Shown here piece by piece: positions 26,846 through 33,715 of a stretch of 35,085 bases of DNA (position 1 is the first letter of the stretch; every line of letters starts with the position of its first letter). The position numbers and the translations under genes are program-made. The notes under the pieces were generated by a model that did no database searches, had not been told where the DNA came from, and saw only the letters and a program-made list of their open reading frames with translations. Origin of the DNA: Paramuribaculum sp. (lineage in GTDB: Bacteria > Bacteroidota > Bacteroidia > Bacteroidales > Muribaculaceae). The stretch spans positions 1 through 35,085 of the forward strand of contig JAIDJW010000030.1 of NCBI GenBank assembly GCA_029052015.1. The letters run 5' to 3'.

Positions 26846-26874
26846 CAGAAACTAATCACTTAAAACTGAACGTT

Positions 26875-27318
26875 ATGAATTTCACACTCACCCCCGGGAT
26901 GTACGCCGCTCTCAATCTTCTCTCAAAAGCTACCCGCAACAAAGTGCTCGAAGCGGCATTTGCATTCGTTATCTGCGGCATACGCCCGACCAACCTCTCA
27001 AAAAATCTCCTTGTGATGTTCATGATGGTTGTAGACAGCGCCTCGGAAGGGAAAATCACCTACATCCCCGACCAACCCGCCGAGGAAAAATCCGAAGAGC
27101 CTGCGCCTAAAGATACGGAGCTTCCAAAGCAAGAGCAACATACTGAGTCAGAGCCTGCAAAAGCACCGGAAGAGAATAAGCCGGAAGAGAAGCAACGGTT
27201 TTACCACACTCCCGGCAGCACCAGCCTGCTGCGCGACTATGAAATGGCTCCCACCCCTGGCTTTACAAAAGTCAAGGGAATGCGTCTGCGCAAAAGATAC
27301 CGCCGAAACGCGGAATAA
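26875..27318 (+). CDS. Unknown small protein with acidic linker and basic tail
   Basis: 147 residues from the ATG at 26875. Not recognised with confidence. Residues 1-60 are helical and hydrophobic (MNFTLTPGMYAALNLLSKAT, 'VLEAAFAFVICGI', 'NLLVMFMMVVDSA'). The spacing loosely recalls the DUF6291-type domain of mobile-element and phage-like proteins, but this is weak. Residues ~66-110 are a Pro/Glu/Lys-rich disordered linker. The last ~35 residues contain 'STSLLRDYEMAPTPGFTKVKG' followed by the very basic RLRKRYRRN, which could bind nucleic acid. It has its own promoter. The mechanosensitive channel gene begins 46 bases after its stop. Confidence 0.65.
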   Translation: MNFTLTPGMYAALNLLSKATRNKVLEAAFAFVICGIRPTNLSKNLLVMFMMVVDSASEGKITYIPDQPAEEKSEEPAPKDTELPKQEQHTESEPAKAPEENKPEEKQRFYHTPGSTSLLRDYEMAPTPGFTKVKGMRLRKRYRRNAE

Positions 27319-27364
27319 ACATTAAATCGGCCGGGAGCGTTAAGTTTCTAAAGATTTTTTTAAC

Positions 27365-28696
27365 ATGGACACACCCGATTTGATACCGTCGCACACCGTA
27401 GCCACCTGGCTCCTTAATCATATCCACCGTTTCCTTGACTGGATAGGACTTGAGAAGGACAAGACCATCGAGGAAATCATATATGTAATGATAATTGTAG
27501 GCGCCGCCATATTGCTCGGATGGTGCGTGAGGCGGCTCATACTCCTGGGAGCACGCAAGTTTGTCAAGATGCGCAACAGCGCCGGCGCACGCCTGCTTCT
27601 CCAGCAGAGGGTGCTTACCAAGTGCAGCCACATCATCCCTCCCCTGGTCATCCTCGCGCTGCTGCCGTTTGCTTTTGACTCCACGAGCAAGCTGCTCACA
27701 TTCTTTGAGAAAGGGCTATATATCTACACCCTCATTGTGGCGGCAATAGGCATCAATGCTGTGCTCGGATTCTTCTGGACGCGGTTTGACCAGCGCGAAA
27801 ACACCCGCAACCTGCCCCTCAAAGGCATCCTAAACCTCGTTGTAGGAATCGTGTGGGGCATAGTGGTCATCATTGCCATCAGCATCATCATCAACAAATC
27901 GCCGGGAATGTTTCTTGCCGGACTCGGCGCGCTGAGCGCCGCGCTCATGCTTGTGTTCAAGGACACTATACTCGGATTTGTGGCGGGCATACAGTTGTCG
28001 GAAAACGATATGCTGCATGTGGGCGACTGGATTGTGGTGCCGACGACAATCGCCAACGGCATTGTGGTGGATGTGTCGCTGACCGCCGTAAAGGTGCGCA
28101 ACTGGGACAACACTATCGTGAGCCTGCCCCCCTACACCCTCATCTCCACCTCGTTTCAAAACTGGCGGGGAATGTCGCAGAGCGGCTGGAGGCAGATATG
28201 CCGGTCTATACTTTTTGACACCTACTATGTGAACCGCTGCGATGACGCCCTGCTTCAGAAGGTGATAAAGCTGCATCCCGAGATGCAGTCATTCATCGAG
28301 GACGAGCAGAAACGCGGCAAGCCGAACTATGACCCGGGGCTCGCTACCGTAAACGGCACCATTGAGACTAATCTGGGCCTTTTCCGCGCATATATGTGCA
28401 AATATCTTCTCAACCATCCGCTTATCGGCAACAACCAGCAGATACTCGTGAGAGTGATGGAGCCAACCGGTCAGGGCATACCGCTGCAGCTGTGGTGCTT
28501 CACCACCACGGCATGGACTGCGTATGAGGCTGTGCAGAGCGAGATTTTCGAGCATATAGCCGCGGTGTGCGAGGATTTCGACCTCGAGATATTCAATTAT
28601 CCCTCAGGCACCGACACAGAGATTATCCAGATGAAAAATCCTATGCCTCTGCCGGCTGACATGCCGCCTGAAGTTTCTGCCGGCACTGCGAAATGA
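27365..28696 (+). CDS. MscS-family mechanosensitive ion channel (YbdG-like)
   Basis: 443 residues. An inner-membrane channel that releases solutes under membrane tension. Five hydrophobic helices are visible (~36-56, 87-105, 116-138, 153-180, 182-203). The pore-lining end 'FLAGLGALSAALMLVFKDTILGFVAGIQLSENDMLHVGDWIVVP' is followed by the MscS beta domain 'GIVVDVSLTAVKVRNWDNTIVSLPPYTLISTSFQNW'. A C-terminal cytoplasmic domain ('PTGQGIPLQLWCFTTT…YEAVQSEIFEHI') is like that of E. coli YbdG, which has small conductance. Length fits that subgroup. It may be read from the promoter at 26838 through the small unknown gene. Confidence 0.94.
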   Translation: MDTPDLIPSHTVATWLLNHIHRFLDWIGLEKDKTIEEIIYVMIIVGAAILLGWCVRRLILLGARKFVKMRNSAGARLLLQQRVLTKCSHIIPPLVILALLPFAFDSTSKLLTFFEKGLYIYTLIVAAIGINAVLGFFWTRFDQRENTRNLPLKGILNLVVGIVWGIVVIIAISIIINKSPGMFLAGLGALSAALMLVFKDTILGFVAGIQLSENDMLHVGDWIVVPTTIANGIVVDVSLTAVKVRNWDNTIVSLPPYTLISTSFQNWRGMSQSGWRQICRSILFDTYYVNRCDDALLQKVIKLHPEMQSFIEDEQKRGKPNYDPGLATVNGTIETNLGLFRAYMCKYLLNHPLIGNNQQILVRVMEPTGQGIPLQLWCFTTTAWTAYEAVQSEIFEHIAAVCEDFDLEIFNYPSGTDTEIIQMKNPMPLPADMPPEVSAGTAK

Positions 28697-28710
28697 TGCC
28701 GGACAATTTG

Positions 28711-28718
28711 TAACTTTG
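28711..28718 (+). promoter_or_regulatory. -7 box (TAACTTTG) only four bases before the start codon
   Basis: Exact TAnnTTTG followed by CGGC and then the ATG at 28723. If used, transcription begins at or next to the ATG, giving a leaderless mRNA. Confidence 0.55.
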
Positions 28719-28722
28719 CGGC

Positions 28723-30162
28723 ATGGAAAACCTCATTCTGCTAAAAAGCCCGAAGCTGCAATATGTAGGCGTGAGCCTGCGCAATCCCCACGCCATAGAC
28801 ATACCGCAGGGAGTGACTGCGCTTGTAGGCCAGAACGGCAGCGGCAAGTCATCGCTGACCCACATTATAGAAAAAGGATGGAATTTCACCACCAACTCCA
28901 TATCCTCACCCCTCGGACGCCTGACAATCAAGCGAATCGAGTTTTCCGACATACACACCCTCACCGGCTTCAAGGCTCAGTACTATCAGCAGAGGTTTGA
29001 GGCTTCGATGAACGATGATGTGCCCACCGTGCGCGAAATCCTCGCCTCGGAAACACACTCCCCCAAGTGGGCAGACATAAGCCGGCGGCTGGGAGTGGAT
29101 ACGCTGCTTGACCGCAAGGCCAACTATCTCAGCAGCGGAGAGCTGCGCAAGATTCTCATTGCCCGGACACTCTCCTCATGCCTGCCCGATGTGCTGATTC
29201 TCGACAATCCGTACATCGGTCTCGACTCAAAGTCGCGCGCCGTGCTTGACAGCGCCCTGCAAGGCATCGCGCAGGAGGGTGTGTCGATAATACTCGCCCT
29301 GTGTGACCCCGCCGACATTCCCGACTACACCGACACCGTCATTCCGGTTGCCGACATGACTGTAGGCAAGCCCGTTGCGGCAGGCAGAGGGGGCGCGCAG
29401 GCACTCCGCAGCGCTGTAGCTCCCATATTCTCCTACGCTATCGACGGCAGCAGGATACCACGCCCGACACCATGCGATGATTCACAGCCCTCACCGGCAG
29501 AAATTGTCAGGCTTGACAGGTGCCGCGTGTGCTACGGCTCCAGCGTTATCCTGCCGGAAGTGTCGTGGACTATAAACAAAGGCGAACGCTGGGCGCTGTG
29601 CGGACCCAACGGCAGCGGCAAATCCACACTCCTCAGCCTGATTCATGCCGACAATCCGCAGGTGTACTCCAACAGCGTGAGCGTGTTTGGACACCGGCGG
29701 GGCACCGGCGAGAGCATCTGGGATGTGAAGCGGCGCATAGGCTACATATCGCCCGAGATGCACCTCTATTTCGGCGGAGGAGCCTCGACTGTGAGAGAAA
29801 TCATAGCCCGCGGGCTCAACGACACTGTTGGCAATTTCACCCGCATCGACGCCAGGCAGGCAGCAAAAGCCGACAGATGGATAGAGCTTCTGCATCTCCA
29901 GGCAATTGCCGACCGCCGGTTCAACACCCTCTCATGCGGAGAGCAACGGATGACACTGCTCGCGCGTACATTCATCAAAAATCCCGAACTCATAATCCTT
30001 GACGAGCCGATGCACGGACTTGACAGTTGCCGCAAAAAAGCGGTGAAGAGCATCATCGACTCCCTGTGCACCCGCGACAACACCACCCTTATATATGTGA
30101 CCCACTGCCCCGACGAGCGCCCCGAATGCATCACCCGCACCCTCACCCTCGGCCAGCAATGA
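28723..30162 (+). CDS. Double ABC ATPase, ModF-like
   Basis: 479 residues with two ABC domains in tandem and no membrane segment. First domain: Walker A GQNGSGKSS (36-44), signature 'LSSGELRK' (about 136), Walker B 'VLILDNPYIGLD', where the usual catalytic Glu after the Asp is Asn. Second domain: Walker A GPNGSGKST (about 295), signature 'LSCGEQRM', Walker B 'LIILDEPMHGLD' with the normal Glu. This arrangement resembles ModF/PhrA-type soluble ABC proteins. Its role is unknown, and no permease is nearby. The asymmetric Walker B suggests one degenerate ATP site. The gene follows the MscS channel by 26 bases but has its own promoter. Confidence 0.9.
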   Translation: MENLILLKSPKLQYVGVSLRNPHAIDIPQGVTALVGQNGSGKSSLTHIIEKGWNFTTNSISSPLGRLTIKRIEFSDIHTLTGFKAQYYQQRFEASMNDDVPTVREILASETHSPKWADISRRLGVDTLLDRKANYLSSGELRKILIARTLSSCLPDVLILDNPYIGLDSKSRAVLDSALQGIAQEGVSIILALCDPADIPDYTDTVIPVADMTVGKPVAAGRGGAQALRSAVAPIFSYAIDGSRIPRPTPCDDSQPSPAEIVRLDRCRVCYGSSVILPEVSWTINKGERWALCGPNGSGKSTLLSLIHADNPQVYSNSVSVFGHRRGTGESIWDVKRRIGYISPEMHLYFGGGASTVREIIARGLNDTVGNFTRIDARQAAKADRWIELLHLQAIADRRFNTLSCGEQRMTLLARTFIKNPELIILDEPMHGLDSCRKKAVKSIIDSLCTRDNTTLIYVTHCPDERPECITRTLTLGQQ

Positions 30163-30205
30163 CGTAAAATGCTACTCACCACTGTCCTAATATCCTGACT
30201 ACTGA

Positions 30206-30231
30206 CCTATTTTCTGACCTAATCAGATAGG
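30206..30231 (+). terminator. Possible weak hairpin between the converging ABC and AlbA genes
   Basis: CCTAT (30206-30210) and CTGA (30214-30217) pair with TCAG (30223-30226) and ATAGG (30227-30231), with a 3-base bulge, then ATTTT. It overlaps the stop of the AlbA-type gene. Weak. Confidence 0.3.
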
Positions 30232-31655
30232 ATTTTCCAATAGCCTCCTTTAGTCTTACCAACACGTATGATTATCTCTTTTTCTTTGAGCGACGCGATG
30301 ATTCTATTGACTTTTCTTGTTGAGAACCCCGTTTTTGCAGCTATCTGTGGTTGTGTAATGCTTGGAGTATTGCGGATTATCTCAAGAACATTTTTCTCGC
30401 CATTTTTCTCGCCATTTTTCTCGCCATTTTTCTCGCCAACATTGCGAGAATTTTTGGTAGATACCAATGGATAAGTCACAGTTGAGATAAGCATATCGCT
30501 TTCAAAGGAGACCGATTTTCCGGTTAGTTTTTGCCATCCTAATATCTTGTCGATTCCATATCCTGCATTCTCTGACAATTTTGGATGGCGGAATAGTCGG
30601 ATAATACTCGGATTACGCGGCATAGACAAGATACGGCTACGGAACTCGTCAGCATCAAGAATGAATCGTCCCGGATTCTGCATCACAATCTTGTCATCGA
30701 ATACTCTTATTGTTGGATGTGCCGATGCAAAGTAATCTGAATGAGCACAAAAATTCACCAACCCTTCTCTTAAGCTAAAAAGTTGGGAGTTATCCTCTAC
30801 GCCGAATATGTCCGGACCTTCCATATAGGGTGCATCTACAAAATTGCGCAAGCGATGCATTATCAACTGGAAACTCTCCCATATATTTTCCTGCTCAGGC
30901 ATACGGTAAGTATATCGTTGCGAGGCTGTAGTGTAGGAATCCCCAGGAACCTCCATATAGTCTATCCAAAAATTGGGCAATGCTCCAAGCACCGATTCCC
31001 GTTTGCCAAACATCAGTAGACTGCCGTACGATAGTTTACCCGATGATAGAACAATGTTCAGTTTCCGGCAAAACTCTTCATCTCCCAAAGTGGGGAAAGA
31101 CAGAGGGCGATTAAAGTCACGGAGATAGCTGCGGTAAGATGCAATGGAATCAAGGTTGATGTCATTGACACTTGAACCGGGAACTTCCATTTCCGATTTT
31201 GCTCCGAAAGAGGTATCTCTCACAATGGCATCGACCTCCAAATCTGTGGCGAGAGTATCTCCGCTTCCTGTTCTGATGTACACCTCCCCGTTACTTTTGA
31301 TTGCGACAGGACGATGTGGAGACAGAGGTATCTCAAAAGCAAGAATATCCTTACCTTCAATCTTGTATCTCATGGCGTTACACGAGATAGGTGCATTGAA
31401 CTTGGTACGGGAACGCAATGTGGTGACTATGGTCTGCTCTATTTGTTCAGGATTAGATACCCCGTTGACAATGAACACTGAACCTCCTACTGTCTTCCGC
31501 TCCTTTACTCCGATAATTATCCAGCCTCCTTCAGTATTAGAAAATGCGCTGACCGTCTCCCACATGGATTTTGGGAGACCGCCCGAAGCCTCTTTGACCT
31601 CGAAATCACTCCATTCTATATCGTTAAGCCTTGCGAGCAGTTCATCTTTTGTCAT
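30219..31655 (-). CDS. Schlafen AlbA_2-domain ATP-binding regulator with C-terminal winged helix
   Basis: 478 residues. N-terminal AlbA_2/Schlafen-type domain (~14-140: 'DFEVKEA', 'FSNTEGGWIIIGV', 'KDILAFEIPLSPHRPVAI', 'GEVYIRTGSGD'). Middle GHKL-type ATP-binding region (~280-395: 'SLREGLVNFCAHSDY', 'IRVFDDKIVMQNPGRF', 'RNPSIIRLFRHPKLSENAGYGIDKI'). A GEKN four-fold repeat (~406-422) links to a winged helix (~425-475: 'ITQPQIAAKTGFSTRKVNRIIASLKEKEIIIRVG'). These proteins are annotated as transcriptional regulators; some relatives occur in defence loci, but the target here is unknown. Codons are clearly AT-richer than the neighbours, suggesting horizontal gain. A -7 box lies 35 bases upstream. 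Confidence 0.88.
   Translation of the reverse strand: MTKDELLARLNDIEWSDFEVKEASGGLPKSMWETVSAFSNTEGGWIIIGVKERKTVGGSVFIVNGVSNPEQIEQTIVTTLRSRTKFNAPISCNAMRYKIEGKDILAFEIPLSPHRPVAIKSNGEVYIRTGSGDTLATDLEVDAIVRDTSFGAKSEMEVPGSSVNDINLDSIASYRSYLRDFNRPLSFPTLGDEEFCRKLNIVLSSGKLSYGSLLMFGKRESVLGALPNFWIDYMEVPGDSYTTASQRYTYRMPEQENIWESFQLIMHRLRNFVDAPYMEGPDIFGVEDNSQLFSLREGLVNFCAHSDYFASAHPTIRVFDDKIVMQNPGRFILDADEFRSRILSMPRNPSIIRLFRHPKLSENAGYGIDKILGWQKLTGKSVSFESDMLISTVTYPLVSTKNSRNVGEKNGEKNGEKNGEKNVLEIIRNTPSITQPQIAAKTGFSTRKVNRIIASLKEKEIIIRVGKTKGGYWKILSD
30391..30438 (-). repeat. Perfect 12-bp tandem repeat, 4 copies, coding GEKN
   Basis: Four identical copies of TTTTTCTCGCCA on the plus strand (30391, 30403, 30415, 30427). 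On the coding strand they read as four GEKN units in the linker before the winged helix. Copy-number change keeps the reading frame. Confidence 0.95.
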
Positions 31656-31690
31656 GTCAGTGAGCTAGTCCATTTGAATTCCTTGATATG

Positions 31691-31698
31691 CAAATATA
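31691..31698 (-). promoter_or_regulatory. -7 box (TATATTTG) for the AlbA-type gene
   Basis: Minus-strand TAnnTTTG, 35 bases upstream of the ATG at 31655. It lies downstream of the terminator of the preceding gene. Confidence 0.6.
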
Positions 31699-31730
31699 AC
31701 GGTTTTTTGTGGTATGTTGTGTTTAATCCG

Positions 31731-31765
31731 AAAAAAAGCTCCTGCGGAGAGAATCCGCGGGAGCT
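31731..31765 (-). terminator. Intrinsic terminator of the 101-residue protein gene
   Basis: On the minus strand AGCTCCCGCGGA (31765-31754) pairs with TCCGCAGGAGCT (31748-31737) with one G-T pair and a 5-base loop, followed by a T-run (to 31731). Confidence 0.85.
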
Positions 31766-31793
31766 TCATACTTATTTCACCATTTTAATACTC

Positions 31794-32099
31794 TTATTTG
31801 CCGGCTTCGGCAAGAGTGGCGTCATTGGCAGCGAGTTTGGTGTTGTCTGCGTTAGCTACCTGCACCTTGATTCCGAACAGGTCTTCAAAATCACGCTCGA
31901 ATGCCGCAACAGTGGCAGTGCCTTTGATAGCCATTTCACCGGCTTTTGCGCCTTCGCCTTCACGTACGGACGCGAGGGTCGCATCGTCGTCGGCAAAATG
32001 TGTGGCTTTGTAAACGCGGAGGGATGCTCCGAAAGCGTTTTTGAATTCAGCCTTGAGGGTCTTTACCTTCATGTGACCGTTGATAGTAAGTTCTGCCAT
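31794..32099 (-). CDS. Small protein with an internal two-fold repeat; function unknown
   Basis: 101 residues, no signal peptide. Residues ~12-46 and ~64-98 align with each other: 'LKAEFKNAFGASLRVY…DDATLASV' and 'FERDFEDLFGIKVQVA…NDATLAEA' share FxxxFG-(I/L)-x-V and the D/N-DATLA end. The link between them is Gly/Glu/Lys-rich. This indicates a duplicated ~35-residue beta-alpha unit. I have the impression of similar small proteins in other gut anaerobes but cannot name a family. It is flanked by the sulfatase gene upstream (81 bases) and ends at a strong terminator, and no -7 box was found, so read-through from the sulfatase operon or an atypical promoter is possible. Confidence 0.75.
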   Translation of the reverse strand: MAELTINGHMKVKTLKAEFKNAFGASLRVYKATHFADDDATLASVREGEGAKAGEMAIKGTATVAAFERDFEDLFGIKVQVANADNTKLAANDATLAEAGK

Positions 32100-32179
32100 A
32101 GTATCTCTAATTTAGGTTTGGCTGTGTGTGTGTTTGTTGTAAGGAATAAACAATCCACAGCCTGCCTAAGTTCAGGTGA

Positions 32180-33715
32180 CTACAGCTCGTCGGGCCATGG
32201 GCAGGGCTTTCCGGTGGCCTTGAATGACGGGCGCTGTGCATCCATGGCACGCAGCGCGTCGCCGAGCGCCTTGCTCATCTCTTTGGCCTTGGCGCGCTCT
32301 TTCTGAGCGAGATTCACCTTTTCGTAAGGGTCTTTTTCGAGATTATAGAGCTGCCTGGTGCCGGTCTCATAATCATATATGAGTTTCCAGCCGTCCTTGT
32401 TGATGGCGCAGTTGAAGTTTATCGCAGGTCCGGTCATGCCCCAGTGGTTGGGGTAGTTCCATATCAGCGCCCTGCCCTGCGAGGGATTGCCGGTGCCTTC
32501 GATGAGCGGCACGAAACTTCTGCCGTCAATGGTGTCTGGCGGCGTTATACCCGCCATTTCGAGAATGGTGGGATAGAAGTCCTCGATAATCACTTTTTCG
32601 TCAATGGCGGTGCCTGGGCGTGTGTGTCCTGGCCATCGCACAATCATCGGCTCGCGCACTCCACCTTCGAGCAGCGAGCCTTTGCCGCCGCGCAGCGGGG
32701 CATTCTGTGTGTGTATCTCTCCGGCACGCCAGTCATTGCTCGCGGAGTAGCCTCCGTTGTCGCTCATAAATATGATGACGGTGTTGTCGGACTCTCCGTT
32801 AGCCTCCACCCAGTCGAGAATATCGCCGAGGCTCTTGTCCATGCCTTCGACTAGCGACGCATACGCGGCTTCCCTCGGGTCGAGCCCTCGCGCTATGTGT
32901 TTGTCATAAAACCGCTTGTCGCGGTCAATAGGCACATGGACGGCGTAGTGTGACATATACAGAAACCAGGGCTGATTGTATGCCTTCGCCTTGTCAAGCG
33001 CCTTTACGGCTTCGCGTGTCAGCGCTTCGGTGGCAAACACTCCGGTGCCCCAGTATCTGTCAAGCCCTTCTACTGCAAAGGGGGACACCGGGTTGCCGAG
33101 TGAGTCATGACCGTAGTTGCGCTCGCTCAGATATGTGGCGAGGCCGCCGGCTGCGCTTCCTGTGATGTTGACCTCAAAGCCGAAGTGATGAGGATTTTCA
33201 CCGGGAGTGTCAATTGCTCCGAGATGTGCCTTGCCGACATGAATTGTGTGATAGCCGGCGGAGCGCAGAGATTCGACAAATGACGGCGCTACGTATGTGT
33301 TGTTGATACCGGGTGTCTGGCTTATGCCGTTGTAGTTCCACGCGGGTGGCACCAGGGTTTGAGATGCTCCGTCGGTGGTTTGGTCGCGGTGGAGGGTCCA
33401 GTTGGTGACCCTGTGGCGCGCGGCATTGGCTCCGGTGAATAGGCTGCAGCGCGACGGCGAGCTGATAGCGCTCGCGTATGCCGATGTGAATTTCACTCCG
33501 CTGGCGGCGAGGCGCTCCATTGCGGGGGTGAGGTACTTGCGGTTGTTTGCGGTGATGCTGTCGGCAAACGGCACGGATGTGTCCTGCCAGCCCATGTCAT
33601 CGACCATGAAAAGGATGATGTTGGGGCGCTTGTCAGCACCATAAATGTTCACTGCCGAGGCTGCAAGCGGCAGCAACAACAGGTTGCGTCTGAGTTTTGC
33701 AGAATCAATAGTCAT
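32180..33715 (-). CDS. Exported sulfatase (serine-type formylglycine sulfatase)
   Basis: 511 residues from the ATG at 33715. A signal peptide (basic KLRR, then LLLLPLAASAVNIYGA) implies periplasmic location. Sulfatase signatures in order: metal Asp pair 'LFMVDDMGWQD', active-site motif S85-S-P-S-R89 followed by CSLFTG, 'GKAHLG', 'YMSHYAVHVP' and 'FMSDNGG'. S85 would be converted to formylglycine by an anaerobic sulfatase-maturating enzyme, which is not in the window. The C-terminus ('WKLIYDYETGTRQLYNLEKDPYEKVNLA') is typical of the S1 family. Likely substrates are sulfated host glycans such as mucin or glycosaminoglycan; this is inference. The ATG lies inside the 3' end of the PCMD gene (11-base overlap), so they are coupled. 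Confidence 0.93.
   Translation of the reverse strand: MTIDSAKLRRNLLLLPLAASAVNIYGADKRPNIILFMVDDMGWQDTSVPFADSITANNRKYLTPAMERLAASGVKFTSAYASAISSPSRCSLFTGANAARHRVTNWTLHRDQTTDGASQTLVPPAWNYNGISQTPGINNTYVAPSFVESLRSAGYHTIHVGKAHLGAIDTPGENPHHFGFEVNITGSAAGGLATYLSERNYGHDSLGNPVSPFAVEGLDRYWGTGVFATEALTREAVKALDKAKAYNQPWFLYMSHYAVHVPIDRDKRFYDKHIARGLDPREAAYASLVEGMDKSLGDILDWVEANGESDNTVIIFMSDNGGYSASNDWRAGEIHTQNAPLRGGKGSLLEGGVREPMIVRWPGHTRPGTAIDEKVIIEDFYPTILEMAGITPPDTIDGRSFVPLIEGTGNPSQGRALIWNYPNHWGMTGPAINFNCAINKDGWKLIYDYETGTRQLYNLEKDPYEKVNLAQKERAKAKEMSKALGDALRAMDAQRPSFKATGKPCPWPDEL

Larger units (their letters stand above)
26577..26874. other. AT-rich divergent intergenic region
   Basis: About 300 bases holding the DUF805 promoter (minus) and the promoter of the unknown small protein (plus). 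The middle (about 26630-26800) shows A-runs but no coding frame, repeat or clear hairpin. Confidence 0.5.
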
